This document shows positions 1-8,549 of a stretch of 64,000 bases of DNA, piece by piece. A program made the translations under genes and the position numbers. Source of the stretch: Thiosocius sp942490985 (GTDB lineage Bacteria; Pseudomonadota; Gammaproteobacteria; Chromatiales; Chromatiaceae); NCBI GenBank assembly GCA_942490985.1, contig CALNYW010000004.1, positions 310,001 through 374,000 of the forward strand. Reading direction: 5' to 3'. Numbering within the stretch: position 1 is the first letter of the stretch; each line of letters begins with the position of its first letter. The notes under the pieces were generated by a model. That model ran no database searches and was not told the origin of the DNA. It worked only from the letters and a program-made list of their open reading frames with translations.

Positions 1-581
1 ACCAGAACCTCGACGACGTTGCTGTCACGGTCGAAGTCTTGATCATAGATGTGTTCGGTCAGTTCGGTCTTGGAAATGACCTTGCCGGCATGCAGCATGA
101 GATATTCCAGGATACGGTACTCGTGTCCGGTGAGTACGATCGGGTTGCCGAGGCACGCCACAGACTGGCTGGCGGTATCGATCTCGATACCGCTGAAACG
201 CACTGTCGACGAGCCGTGGCCGGCGGCGCGTCGCAGCAGCGCATTGATGCGGGCCATAAGCTCTGCGCTGTGGAACGGTTTGGTGAGGTAATCGTCAGCG
301 CCGCTTTCGAGCCCTTCGACCTTATCCTGCCAAGCGTCACGCGCGGTCAAGATCAGGATAGGGAAGTCTCGTTTGAGTGAGCGGAGTTGCCGAATCAACT
401 CGATGCCCGAGATCCCGGGCAGGCCAAGATCGACGACGGCGAGATCCATAGGGTACTCGCGCCCCAGAAACAGCCCCTCTTCACCGTCAGCGGCCGCATC
501 GACCGAGTAGCCGCGCTTGCCTAGCTGGTTGACGAGTTGCTCGCGCAGCGCCGGTTCGTCTTCCACCACGAGGATTCGCAT
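1..581 (-). CDS. OmpR/PhoB-family response regulator (partial, C-terminus beyond window start)
   Basis: Two-component transcription factor. The N-terminus MRILVVEDEPALREQL carries the acidic pocket, the phosphoacceptor Asp lies in VVDLGLPGISG, and TARD and KPF complete the receiver signature. After a linker near residue 120 the winged-helix effector domain begins (VLTGHEYRILEYLM, VVEVLV). About 193 codons are present, so only the last 30 or so residues are missing. It is 4 bp behind a PepSY protein gene, and this PepSY-regulator arrangement is usually followed by a sensor kinase, which should lie just outside the window. It resembles PhoP/QseB-type regulators; the exact orthologue cannot be settled here. 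Confidence 0.93.
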   Translation of the reverse strand, partial: MRILVVEDEPALREQLVNQLGKRGYSVDAAADGEEGLFLGREYPMDLAVVDLGLPGISGIELIRQLRSLKRDFPILILTARDAWQDKVEGLESGADDYLTKPFHSAELMARINALLRRAAGHGSSTVRFSGIEIDTASQSVACLGNPIVLTGHEYRILEYLMLHAGKVISKTELTEHIYDQDFDRDSNVVEVL

Positions 582-585
582 CGCG

Positions 586-867
586 TCACCGCTTCGGTGG
601 GCGCCCGAAGCGACCAGACTCGGCGTCCATGTTGAGCCTTTTCACCCGGCCGTCATTGGTGAGGATGCGAATCTGGTGTGATTCGCGTCCACCACGGCGT
701 TGGGTCTCGGCCGACAACACGCGGCCGGGATAGCGGTCACGTGCCTCATTTACCGCCTGTTCGAGCGAGGTGCGACGATCGGCATTGGCCTGGCCGGTGA
801 GCAGCACTAGCGCCACGCCTATCCCGAACAAGCCACGAAACAGGTTTTTGGGACGGTTTGGCGTCAT
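586..867 (-). CDS. PepSY-domain periplasmic protein
   Basis: About 93 residues. The chosen ATG gives a classical signal peptide (MTPNRPKNLFRGLFG, hydrophobic GVALVLLTG, cleavage after QANA); an in-frame start further upstream would put 28 unlikely residues in front of it. The mature part is one PepSY unit: an amphipathic helix (LEQAVNEARDRYPGRVL) and strands ending ILTNDGRVKRLNMDAESG. Small PepSY proteins encoded with OmpR-type regulators are thought to modulate signalling in the periplasm. It lies between the small secreted protein at 876 and the response regulator at 581, all on the same strand with minimal gaps, so the three form one operon. Confidence 0.85.
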   Translation of the reverse strand: MTPNRPKNLFRGLFGIGVALVLLTGQANADRRTSLEQAVNEARDRYPGRVLSAETQRRGGRESHQIRILTNDGRVKRLNMDAESGRFGRPPKR

Positions 868-875
868 TCGGCTAC

Positions 876-1139
876 TCAGAAAAAGATCGGTTGAAACTGG
901 GGTCCGTCGTTGCCCGGCACCTGGATCAACAACCGATGGATTTGTTCGCAATGCTGATACTTTACCTCGTACATCGGAATTGCGTCGGATTCACCAATCT
1001 CGGCGAAACTCGCGTGCGGTGCGATCGACAGGATCGTCGGCGGGGCGCTGCAGGCGCCATGCGCCGGCGTTTCGCTCGCGGCGACGGCAATGTTGATCAA
1101 GCACAGCGTCGCGGTGATCCCAGCCATCAATTTTGACAT
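876..1139 (-). CDS. Small secreted protein of unknown function
   Basis: About 87 residues. The ATG at 1139 follows a strong ribosome binding site (AAGGGGGACAAC) and starts a signal peptide, MSKLMAGITATLCLINIAVA. The mature protein is about 60 residues with two cysteines (HGACSAPP and YQHCEQIH) that could form one disulfide. No family recognised. It is the first gene of the operon with the PepSY protein and response regulator and is preceded by a direct repeat that may be the regulator's binding site, so it may be a target or accessory of that two-component system. That role is inferred from position only. Confidence 0.6.
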   Translation of the reverse strand: MSKLMAGITATLCLINIAVAASETPAHGACSAPPTILSIAPHASFAEIGESDAIPMYEVKYQHCEQIHRLLIQVPGNDGPQFQPIFF

Positions 1140-1207
1140 GTTGTCCCCCTTGCAGGTGCGCATGGCGCCCATTTCGGGGCGCCTGGGGATGACCCTAGCC
1201 CGGGCAG

Positions 1208-1227
1208 GCTGAACGGATGCTGAACGG
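1208..1227. promoter_or_regulatory. Direct repeat, candidate response-regulator operator
   Basis: The nonamer GCTGAACGG occurs at 1208-1216 and again at 1219-1227, giving an 11-bp period, one helical turn. OmpR-family dimers bind such head-to-tail repeats. The repeat lies 70-90 bp upstream of the first gene (start 1139) of the operon that ends in an OmpR-type regulator, so autoregulation is plausible. It is also just past the znuB stop codon. Confidence 0.45.
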
Positions 1228-1244
1228 CCCCCGCGGCGCGGTTG

Positions 1245-2024
1245 CTAGGCGATGCGTCGCAGCTGACTGGCGGCAAACAGCACGGTCGCCGCAACGACGA
1301 TAGAAGGACCTGTCGGGGTATCCCAGACCAGTGAGGCCGCCAGACCGGCGATGACCGCCGCGCCGCCGGCCAGGGTCGCCAACAGCGCCATCTGTTCCGG
1401 GCTTCGACTCCACTGGCGAGCCGTCGCGGCAGGGATGATCAGCAGCGCAGTGATCAGGAGCACGCCGACCAGCTTCATTGCCAGCGCAATCAGCATCGCG
1501 ACCAACAGCATAAACGCCAGGCGGATGCGCGCGATCGGTACGTTGTCCACTGCCGCGAGTTCGGCGTGTACGCTGAGATTGAGCAGTGGCCGCCAGATCC
1601 AGGCCAACGCCGCCAGTGCAATCGCGGCGCCGCCCCAAACCATGGTGACCTCGCGCGACGTCACCGCGAGTATGTCGCCGAACAGGAACGCATGCAGATC
1701 GATTCTGGCGCCCTGCAGGCTGATTGCGACAAGCCCGATCGCCAGGCCGCCGTGTGCAAGTATGCCGAGCAGCGTGTCGTTGCTCAGACGGCTGTGTTGT
1801 TGCAGCCACAGCAGCAACATCGCTAAGCCGGCGGCCAGTAACAGCACGCCAACCGTCAGGTCGATTTGCAGCAACAGGCTGAATGCGATTCCGAGCAGCG
1901 CAGAGTGGGCCAGCGTGTCACCGAAATAGGCCATGCGCTGCCAAACCACGAACACACCGAGCGGACCACTGATCAGTGTCAAGCCCAGCCCGGCCAGCAG
2001 CGCGCGAAGCAGAAAGTCATCCAT
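1245..2024 (-). CDS. znuB: Zinc ABC transporter permease ZnuB
   Basis: About 259 residues, an ABC-3 family inner-membrane permease with 7-8 hydrophobic segments (for example LTISGPLGVFVVWQRMAYFG and TVGVLLLAAGLAMLLLWL). The GDTLAHSALLGI segment is the family's conserved cytoplasmic loop that contacts the ATPase. The start MDDFLLRALLAG overlaps the end of znuC by 8 bp, which favours it over an upstream in-frame start. It imports Zn(II) handed over by ZnuA, driven by ZnuC. Last gene of znuA-zur-znuC-znuB. Confidence 0.93.
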   Translation of the reverse strand: MDDFLLRALLAGLGLTLISGPLGVFVVWQRMAYFGDTLAHSALLGIAFSLLLQIDLTVGVLLLAAGLAMLLLWLQQHSRLSNDTLLGILAHGGLAIGLVAISLQGARIDLHAFLFGDILAVTSREVTMVWGGAAIALAALAWIWRPLLNLSVHAELAAVDNVPIARIRLAFMLLVAMLIALAMKLVGVLLITALLIIPAATARQWSRSPEQMALLATLAGGAAVIAGLAASLVWDTPTGPSIVVAATVLFAASQLRRIA

Positions 2025-2775
2025 GCCGATGATCCTTACGCTCCGCGACGATGTTGCCGTGCAGATCGTGGGCGTGATCGTGGTGGTGGGTGTAAATGCC
2101 CAGCCCGCTCGTATCGGCGCCGCCAAACAGGTCCAGGTAGGCCGGGTGTTGACTCACCGCGTCAGGGTGGCCGGAACAGCAGACGTGTTGGTTGATGCAC
2201 AGCACTTCGTCGGTCGCGGCCATGACCAGATGAAGATCGTGAGAGACCATCAACACCGCGCAGCCGTGATCGTCACGCAGCCTGCGAATCAGTTGGTAGA
2301 GCTCGCTTTGGCCGTTGATGTCGACACCCTGCACAGGTTCGTCGAGGACCAGCAAATCGGGGCGACGCGCCATGGCTCTTGCCAGCAGAACCCGCTGCAT
2401 CTCGCCGCCGGACAACCCCTGCATTGGACGGTCCAACAGGTGTGTGATGCCGATTTCCTGTGCACGAAGCAGACAACGCTTGCGATCCGAGTCACCAAGT
2501 GTGAGAAACCGTTGGACCTTGATCGGCATATTGTCCGATAGGCTCAATTGCTGCGGCATGTAGCCGATCCGCAGGCCTGGCGGTCGTGTGATGGTTCCGC
2601 TGGTGGGGTTAATCATCCCCAACGCAAGGCGAACGAGTGTCGTTTTACCGGCGCCGTTCGGGCCGATCAGCGTAACGATCTGTCCGCGGCCGACCGTCAG
2701 GTCGATATTTTTCAAGAGCTGGCGGCCACCTGCCCGATAGCCGATGCCTGTCGCTTTGACGAGGATGTCAGACAT
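2017..2775 (-). CDS. znuC: Zinc ABC transporter ATP-binding protein ZnuC
   Basis: 252 residues. Walker A is GPNGAGKTT near residue 38, the ABC signature LSGGEMQRVLLARA near 120, Walker B LLVLDEP near 140, and the switch histidine lies in VSHDLH. The C-terminus is rich in histidine (THHHDHAHDLHG), typical of ZnuC and perhaps a metal-sensing tail. It energises zinc import through ZnuB. The start codon overlaps zur by 8 bp and the end overlaps znuB by 8 bp, so translation of the operon is probably coupled. Confidence 0.95.
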   Translation of the reverse strand: MSDILVKATGIGYRAGGRQLLKNIDLTVGRGQIVTLIGPNGAGKTTLVRLALGMINPTSGTITRPPGLRIGYMPQQLSLSDNMPIKVQRFLTLGDSDRKRCLLRAQEIGITHLLDRPMQGLSGGEMQRVLLARAMARRPDLLVLDEPVQGVDINGQSELYQLIRRLRDDHGCAVLMVSHDLHLVMAATDEVLCINQHVCCSGHPDAVSQHPAYLDLFGGADTSGLGIYTHHHDHAHDLHGNIVAERKDHRHG

Positions 2776-3256
2776 CGGCGTGCTCAGCGCACTGTGGACA
2801 AAGACCGCTGATTTCGACGGTTTGCCGACGGACCTGGAACCTGATTGCTGCCGCGTTATCCAGCACCCGCCGGTGGATCGCCGTGTCGACCTGTTCGACG
2901 GTCACGCCGCAGCCGTCACAGATAAACAATTGCGCATCGTGTACGTCGCCAGGCCGGGTGCAGCCGACAAATGCGTTCTGCGAATTGACCTTGTGGATGA
3001 GGCCATGGGTGAGGAGAAAATCCAGTGCACGGTAAACCGTGGGTGGGGAGGGTTGGTGGCCTTCCTGTGCGAGCTGCTCGAGTACCTGGTAGGCACCATG
3101 TGGCTGATGGCTTTGCCAGATCAATTCCAGCACGCGCCGGCGGATTGGCGTGAGCCGCAAGCCATTTGCCTGACAATACTGTTCGGCATCTTTTATCGCT
3201 GCATCGATGCAGGCGTGATGGTCATGGGTCTGCGCGCTAAAGCCAGCGTGCATCAT
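2768..3256 (-). CDS. zur: Zinc uptake regulator Zur (Fur family)
   Basis: 162 residues. The winged helix covers about residues 25-95 (GLRLTPIRRRVLELIW, PPTVYRALDFLL), followed by a dimerisation domain with metal ligands: the HDAQLFICDGCG pair of cysteines and a second CPQC pair near the C-terminus that fits the structural zinc site. The N-terminal HDHHAC adds further potential ligands. It overlaps the end of znuA by 4 bp (ATGA). With zinc bound it should repress the operon through the palindrome at 4217-4240. Placement inside the operon implies negative autoregulation. Confidence 0.93.
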   Translation of the reverse strand: MMHAGFSAQTHDHHACIDAAIKDAEQYCQANGLRLTPIRRRVLELIWQSHQPHGAYQVLEQLAQEGHQPSPPTVYRALDFLLTHGLIHKVNSQNAFVGCTRPGDVHDAQLFICDGCGVTVEQVDTAIHRRVLDNAAAIRFQVRRQTVEISGLCPQCAEHADV

Positions 3257-4197
3257 CGTTGAGGCCCCGTGCTCTTGCAGCTCTGAAGGGTGTCGGCGAT
3301 TCGCTGCAACAGTCGTTCATAGGCCGCCGGTCCGGGCGGTATGTTGGTGCCGAGTGGATCGAGGACGGCGTGACGAACGCCAAGATCCTGACCGATCGCC
3401 TCGATGAGTCGAGAGGGGTATTGCGGTTCGGAAAACAGGCAGCTGACCTGGTCTTCGACCAGCGTCCGTCTCACCGCGCGCAGTCGTGCAGCCCCCGGTG
3501 CCTGGTCCGGGTTCAGCGTAACTACCGCTTTTCGTTTCACGCCGAAGGCGTCTTCGAAATAGCGGTAGGCATCGTGAAACACCGCATAGGGGGCCGGTGG
3601 CGTGTTCATCTGCACGGCGATGGCTCGTTCGAGCGCAGAGATCCGGCGGGTCGCGGTGGCGGCGTTGCGCTGATAGTGAACCGCATTGACGGGATCGACC
3701 TCGCGCAACGCCGCCGCAATGGCGTCAATCATCACGATCGCGTTGGCCGGGTCCAGCCAGATATGTGGGTCGGTTTGCTTAGCATCCTGGTCGTCGTGGT
3801 GGTGGCCGTGCTTGTGGTCGTGCGCGTCACTGAGCGGTAAACGCTTCAGTTTGGGGGCGTCGATCAGCGCAACCGCACGGATATCGGCCGAGCTAGCCAA
3901 AATGCGTTTGAGCGGAGTCTCCAGTTCTGGACCGACCCAAAACACCAGATCCGCGTTGTGCAACGCCCGGGTGTCCGAGGGGCGCAGTTGAAAGCTGTGT
4001 GGAGATGCCCCATCGCGCAGCAACAGATGCGGCTCGCCGATGTCCTGCATCACCATGCTGGCGAGGGCGTGTAGCGGCAGGATGCTGACGATGACCCGGG
4101 GTGTGGGCGATGCGGCATTGACGGTGCCAAAGGCGCCAAGCGCGGCGGCACAAAAGGTTAAGATCGCGGCGATCGAGAGGCGATGCTGAAGGGGCAC
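3253..4197 (-). CDS. znuA: Zinc-binding periplasmic protein ZnuA
   Basis: 314 residues, cluster A-I solute-binding protein. The signal peptide ends near GTVNAAS. The zinc ligands are visible as SILPLHALAS, then the HSFQLRPS histidine, HDAYRYFE and the C-terminal FSEPQYPS/LDPLG region. A His/Asp-rich loop (DAHDHKHGHHHDD, near residue 125) is the ZnuA hallmark and probably collects zinc. First gene of the operon, directly behind the Zur box. The cyclase gene at 4317 is divergent, leaving about 120 bp for both promoters. Confidence 0.94.
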   Translation of the reverse strand: MPLQHRLSIAAILTFCAAALGAFGTVNAASPTPRVIVSILPLHALASMVMQDIGEPHLLLRDGASPHSFQLRPSDTRALHNADLVFWVGPELETPLKRILASSADIRAVALIDAPKLKRLPLSDAHDHKHGHHHDDQDAKQTDPHIWLDPANAIVMIDAIAAALREVDPVNAVHYQRNAATATRRISALERAIAVQMNTPPAPYAVFHDAYRYFEDAFGVKRKAVVTLNPDQAPGAARLRAVRRTLVEDQVSCLFSEPQYPSRLIEAIGQDLGVRHAVLDPLGTNIPPGPAAYERLLQRIADTLQSCKSTGPQR

Positions 4198-4216
4198 GGT
4201 GATCTGCTCTGGTGAA

Positions 4217-4240
4217 GAATGTGTTACATAATAACATTTC
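4217..4240. promoter_or_regulatory. Zur box upstream of znuA
   Basis: A 24-bp imperfect palindrome reading, on the znuA strand, GAAATGTTAT then TATG then TAACACATTC. It matches the gammaproteobacterial Zur consensus (GAAATGTTATANTATAACATTTC) closely and is 20 bp upstream of the znuA start codon, where bound Zur would block the promoter. Confidence 0.85.
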
Positions 4241-4316
4241 GGTTTGGCCCTGCGGAAGGTTCTCGACTACGGCAACATCGTCTGCATTCGGGTACCCAGT
4301 TCCCAGGTGATACATT

Positions 4317-5867
4317 GTGCGCCATGCGTTGCTGTTGCCCGCCATCGGGCTTCCGCTGGCTCTTGACCGACAGGCTATGAACGAAATCTCGCCAACCGCC
4401 AATCCCGATCACCCGGCCGCGCGTTCCTCGCTGGCGGGTCGGCTGTGGATGCGTTTTCAGAATTCGTCCGTGCCGCTGGGCCTCAAATGGTCGTTGAGCA
4501 TTGCCACATTGATTGTCGGCGCGATGGGTGTATTGGGTTTTCATCTGATTCAACAACAGGAGTTGGCGTTTCGCGACCAGGCCGACCGGTTTAGTGAGGT
4601 GATTGTGCAGCAGTTGCTCCGGGTCAGCGGCGAGCCTCTGATGGCCGGCGATTCGCTGTCGCTGCAGTTGTTACTGCAACGCCATGCACAAAGCACGCTG
4701 ATCCTCGGCGCGGCGCTGTCTGATGCCGACGGCAAGGTGCAAGCCGATGCCGGCATCTCGCCGCCGGCGGGTGACGCTGAGGCCACCGCTATCGGTGGGA
4801 TTGTGGCTTGGGAGTGGGAGCGTGGGGACGACCTGGCGGTGTCTTACCGTAGCCCGGTCGTCTATCAGGACGTCACGGCCGGTTATTTGACCGTGAGTAT
4901 CGATCGTCGGCCGTTGGAGGCGGGCCTGCGCGAGACCTTCCGGTTCCTGATCGTCTCAACGGCCCTGTTGATCGGTATCGGTGTCGCGTTTGCTTTCGTG
5001 CTGGCCTACCGTTTGTCACGACCCATCGAGCGACTGGCCCGAGCGGGTGAGGCGCTGGGGGCCCGCCAGCCGATCCGGGGCGAGCGGCGGGACGAGATCG
5101 GCCAGGTTTTCGAAACCTTTCAACATCTGGCCGACAGCTTTCGGCGAAAAAACCATGCAGAGGCCGCGCTGTCGCGTTACGTCTCGCCGCAAGTCGCGAA
5201 ATATGTGCTGGCCGATGATCCAACGCGTCCGCTAAGCGGCCGACGTATGACGGGCAGTGTGTTGTTCTGCGACATTGTCGGCTTCACGACGCTGTCTGAG
5301 ACCAGTGACCCGGAGCAAGTGGCCGAGTTGTTGAACCATTATTTCGGCTACTTCGCCCTGGCCGCTGAGAGTTGTAACGGTACCGTGGACAAGTTTATCG
5401 GTGACGCGATCATGGTGCTGTTTGGTGTTCCGCAGGAAGATCCGCATCATGCCTTGCATGCGTTGACTTGCGGCATCCTGATTCAACAACTCACCGAGCG
5501 TATCAACCAGCGTCGCGGTGTTCTCGGTGAAACAGCCATTCGATTACGCGTCGGAATCAGCAGTGGCGCGATGATGGCCGGCAACCTCGGCAGTCCTGCA
5601 CGGATGCAGTACACGGTAGTGGGTGATACGGTCAATGTCGCCGCGCGCCTCTGCTCAATGGCGGAGCCGGGTGGCGTACTGTTGTCGGAAGATTCATTGG
5701 CGCAGGGCCATCCCGGTAGCATGGCCCACTATCAACCTTTGGGTGCAGCCCAGCTGCGAGGGCGCGCCGAGAAGCACGAAGTTCGCGCGATGGACGTCAA
5801 CGCCATCGCCCACGAGATCAATGCGGATCGTTTGATTGAAGAAATTCTTGCGGACGGAGTTATCTGA
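4317..5867 (+). CDS. Membrane-bound class III adenylate/guanylate cyclase with HAMP domain
   Basis: About 516 residues. TM1 lies near residues 58-80 (LSIATLIVGAMGVLGFHLI), then a periplasmic sensor part of roughly 130 residues, TM2 (FLIVSTALLIGIGVAFAFVLAY), a HAMP linker (RLSRPIERLARAGEALG) and a C-terminal cyclase homology domain. Both metal-binding aspartates are present (LFCDIVGFTTLSE and FIGDAIMVLFG), as is the QYTVVGDTVNVAARL segment. It should make cAMP (or cGMP) in response to a periplasmic cue. The GTG at 4317 has AGGTGA 6 nt upstream; an ATG at 4377 is the alternative start. One base overlaps the following lipoprotein gene. Confidence 0.9.
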   Translation: MRHALLLPAIGLPLALDRQAMNEISPTANPDHPAARSSLAGRLWMRFQNSSVPLGLKWSLSIATLIVGAMGVLGFHLIQQQELAFRDQADRFSEVIVQQLLRVSGEPLMAGDSLSLQLLLQRHAQSTLILGAALSDADGKVQADAGISPPAGDAEATAIGGIVAWEWERGDDLAVSYRSPVVYQDVTAGYLTVSIDRRPLEAGLRETFRFLIVSTALLIGIGVAFAFVLAYRLSRPIERLARAGEALGARQPIRGERRDEIGQVFETFQHLADSFRRKNHAEAALSRYVSPQVAKYVLADDPTRPLSGRRMTGSVLFCDIVGFTTLSETSDPEQVAELLNHYFGYFALAAESCNGTVDKFIGDAIMVLFGVPQEDPHHALHALTCGILIQQLTERINQRRGVLGETAIRLRVGISSGAMMAGNLGSPARMQYTVVGDTVNVAARLCSMAEPGGVLLSEDSLAQGHPGSMAHYQPLGAAQLRGRAEKHEVRAMDVNAIAHEINADRLIEEILADGVI

Positions 5868-6844
5868 TGCGCCTGTTGGGTTTGCTGGTAGTCGCTTTAC
5901 TGCTTGCGGGTTGTGGCAGCCTTGGCGAACCGCGTGGTGAGCAGACCGCATTGGTGAAGGCTCCCGAGAGTCCGGCCGAGGCTGTCCTGATCGCGGATGA
6001 TTATGTCGCACGGGGACGTTGGCAGGCCGCGCTGGATGTGCTCGAGGTGGCGCTGTTAGCGAACCCTGACGACGCGACGTTGCTGGCGACGCGCGACCGG
6101 ATCGACGCGCAATGGCAACATCATGAGCAGCTGCTGGAGGACCGGATATCCATCGGTGATGCGGAAAACCAGCAGTCAAAAATCGCCCTGTTGGAAAAGC
6201 TATCGCGAGCTGCCCCGAACAATCTGTTGTTAGCCTCGCGGAGGCTGTACTGGAAAGAGGTACTGAGAGCTAAAGCGCGAACGCTGACTGACTGCGCAGA
6301 ACGCCATGTCCATGCGGTGCCGTCGCTTGCCGAACGTTGTTATCGCATCGCCGCGGAAGTCGTGGCGGACGAAGCGCTCGAGGCGCGCTTGGCGGTGGTG
6401 CGCAGTGAGCTGAAGGAAGGTGAGGACCTCGCCGAACAGCGCCGACGTCTGCAGGCGCAAAAGGAACGACAGCTGCGGGCCAAGGTTCTGCTCGATGAAG
6501 CCCACCGGGCAATCAACGCGAGTGACTACCGTAAGGCGCTCGATTTGCTGGATCAGGTCGCTGCACTTCAGCCCAATAACCCAGAGGTCGAAGTCCTCCA
6601 GGCAACAGCCTGGTCGATGATCAGTCCTCAGATCGAGGCGCTGGTGAAGCTAGGCGACCATCTGTATCTTGACGAACAGCTCACTGCCGCAATCGCAACA
6701 TGGCAGGCGGCATTGAACCTGAAACCTGGCGATCCTGAGATAGCTGCTCGCGTGGAACGCGCGCGCACCGTCATCGACCGTCTCCAGTCATTGCGCCAAC
6801 GCCAGCGACCGCCATCGTCAACTGCGACGGATTCGGCGCGATAA
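5867..6844 (+). CDS. TPR-containing lipoprotein
   Basis: 325 residues. The lipobox LLLAGC at residues 12-17 marks a lipid-anchored envelope protein. The rest is helical, with TPR-like units at residues 40-75 (ADDYVARGRWQAALDVLEVAL), 215-245 (AHRAINASDYRKALDLLDQVA) and 260-295 (LGDHLYLDEQLTAAIATWQAAL), separated by a charged coiled-coil-like stretch (EQRRRLQAQKERQLRAK). It starts within the cyclase stop codon (TGATG), so the two are translationally coupled and the lipoprotein may present a ligand or partner to the cyclase's periplasmic domain. That partnership is inferred from the overlap. Confidence 0.8.
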   Translation: MRLLGLLVVALLLAGCGSLGEPRGEQTALVKAPESPAEAVLIADDYVARGRWQAALDVLEVALLANPDDATLLATRDRIDAQWQHHEQLLEDRISIGDAENQQSKIALLEKLSRAAPNNLLLASRRLYWKEVLRAKARTLTDCAERHVHAVPSLAERCYRIAAEVVADEALEARLAVVRSELKEGEDLAEQRRRLQAQKERQLRAKVLLDEAHRAINASDYRKALDLLDQVAALQPNNPEVEVLQATAWSMISPQIEALVKLGDHLYLDEQLTAAIATWQAALNLKPGDPEIAARVERARTVIDRLQSLRQRQRPPSSTATDSAR

Positions 6845-7402
6845 AGCGCGCGGCCGTATTTCTCCACCTGTTCCGATCGGCGTTACCGGTCGACAGGAGC
6901 CCGTAACAACGCCAAGGCGACCCGGGTAAACGACTTTTCGGTTTTCGGTCAGTGGCGCTGTTGGCAAATTTGGTGTCTTACCGAGACGCCGCAAGCGCCT
7001 CTTGGTCGATCAGAGCCGTCGCTGACGCGGTGACCCGACAGTCACCGCTATCAGTTGGTCGCCGGGCATGGACTGGAAGGTCTGATTGGGTCCGTTTATT
7101 GGTCCCCCTGAACGGCAGCAGGCAACCCCAGGCAGGCGCTCGCATCGCTATAGCGCCCTTTGATCCCCCATAAGCACATCTAATTACGTTTTGCATTTTT
7201 TGACCGCCGTTGTTGACCCGCGTCAACCGCGCAGGCGCTCGCCCTTGGAAGTTTTTCACGGCGACCCACGATTAGAGGAGGAGTGTCGCTGGTACAGTGC
7301 TGGCAGAGCAGCCCACGGTACGATTCAACGACTGCTAGAAAACCCGGGGGATTCACCTAAACTCCGGGATCGGAACCGCAACGGCTACGAGAGGGATCTA
7401 GA
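6845..7402. other. Intergenic stretch without a convincing gene
   Basis: 558 bp between the TPR lipoprotein and the small gene at 7403. No reading frame here shows protein-like composition. The only clear structure is a perfect inverted repeat GTTGAC-CCGC-GTCAAC at 7212-7227, which could be an operator for the downstream gene. The segment is less G+C-rich near 7170-7205. Confidence 0.5.
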
Positions 7403-7825
7403 ATGCAATTACAGCGGCTTGGTGAAGAAGAGATTCATCCGTTCAGAAGTGAACGTATCTATCGCGAGAACGACGCTTGGTACTTCGATACACGTGAGGG
7501 GCCGGCACCAGGCCCATTTCGAGATCAGGCGAAGGCGAAACAAGCGCTTGCCGTTTTTCTTGCCAAAGCGTGCGACGCCCTGCCGGCCCGCGAGCGTGGG
7601 TCAGTTATTGAAATCGTAGGCGTGGAAGACGACGTTCAATACCTGGTGGAGGAACTGATAAGGTTCTTTCAGTCGCGCCGAGAATCCGGCGACAATGCTG
7701 CGTTTGCCTGGGCTAACAATCGGATCGCGGAACTCAGGAGAGATTGGGATATACAATGGCAAAAAGAACGTATCAGCGTTCTGTACTACGCCATGGAATC
7801 AATCGAGGCTGGCAGAAGCGGCTGA
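7403..7825 (+). CDS. Small cytosolic protein, DUF6316-like
   Basis: 140 residues starting ATG behind GAGAGGG. The N-terminal half has the pattern FRSERIYRENDAWYFDTREG then GPFRDQAKAKQAL, which I associate with the DUF6316 family of small gammaproteobacterial proteins; the C-terminal half (residues 75-140) is mostly helical and charged (VEELIRFFQSRRES, LRRDWDIQWQKERISVLYYAM). Function unknown. It stands alone between decayed regions. The family assignment is from memory of the motif and should be treated as tentative; that it is a real gene is more certain. Confidence 0.65.
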   Translation: MQLQRLGEEEIHPFRSERIYRENDAWYFDTREGPAPGPFRDQAKAKQALAVFLAKACDALPARERGSVIEIVGVEDDVQYLVEELIRFFQSRRESGDNAAFAWANNRIAELRRDWDIQWQKERISVLYYAMESIEAGRSG

Positions 7826-8054
7826 GGGTCTGTGGGACGAAACGCTGTCTGACTAAAAATCCCCGCAGAGCGATCAACTTCCCTTGTCCTCTTCGGCAAA
7901 TAGCCCGGCTATTCGTCTCGTACGAAAAGCCGATTCGCTCCTGATGATATTCGCCATAAACGGTCAACTCCGACAGACTCGCTAACGGCCAGAACTTTGC
8001 TTCTCGAGATGGTTTTTCCGACTCGGCTGGTTGTTCCAAATGACCCGTTGCTGG

Positions 8055-8549
8055 CTAGAATTTTTTCGCCTTGATCAATTCAACATACCGGGTTTGACGG
8101 ATATCGACTAAATCGAGGCAGCCACCTGGCTGTGCTGAGCGCAGTGTCAGCTCACCAACCATGCATCGTCCGAAGTCTCCAACTTTGATCTGCTTTATTT
8201 TTTCGCACGGAAAGGCGAAATTGATCTGCACAGACTGCTGTTGCGTCGGTTTAATTCCAAAAAACTGGCGAGTTACCGTTTGAAGTTGATCGTCCGTCAG
8301 ACTGTACGCCGTGAAATGCAGAGTGAGATCCCTGATCTCAGTCCTGAGTTCGTTCGAGAGTCGTAGGCCATACTGACAGCCAGTACTCAGTGGTCTTCGC
8401 TGATGCACACTGAGGACTGCGGCTCGGTGCACAGGCTCAACCTCTGCAACATTCTCCTGCCTGTCCATCGATCGGTAGCATCCGCCAAGGGGGCCGACGG
8501 TCGTAATCACCGTAATGGCAAATAGCGTCATCCAGATCGGTTTCTGCAT
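8055..8549 (-). CDS. Putative lipoprotein of unknown function
   Basis: About 164 residues from the ATG at 8549. The N-terminus MQKPIWMTLFAITVITTVG leads to a lipobox PLGGC, so the mature protein is probably lipid-anchored. The mature part has cysteines at GCQYGLRL, FPCEKIK, GRCMVG and GGCLDL, enough for two disulfides, and a mixed alpha/beta composition. No family recognised. It lies in a sparse region next to a desaturase relic. An in-frame start 22 codons upstream is less likely because it would bury the signal sequence. Confidence 0.55.
   Translation of the reverse strand: MQKPIWMTLFAITVITTVGPLGGCYRSMDRQENVAEVEPVHRAAVLSVHQRRPLSTGCQYGLRLSNELRTEIRDLTLHFTAYSLTDDQLQTVTRQFFGIKPTQQQSVQINFAFPCEKIKQIKVGDFGRCMVGELTLRSAQPGGCLDLVDIRQTRYVELIKAKKF

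Noticed and set aside
7773..8039. 88-codon minus-strand frame
   Set aside because: Overlaps the 3' end of the DUF6316-like gene and shows no recognisable features.
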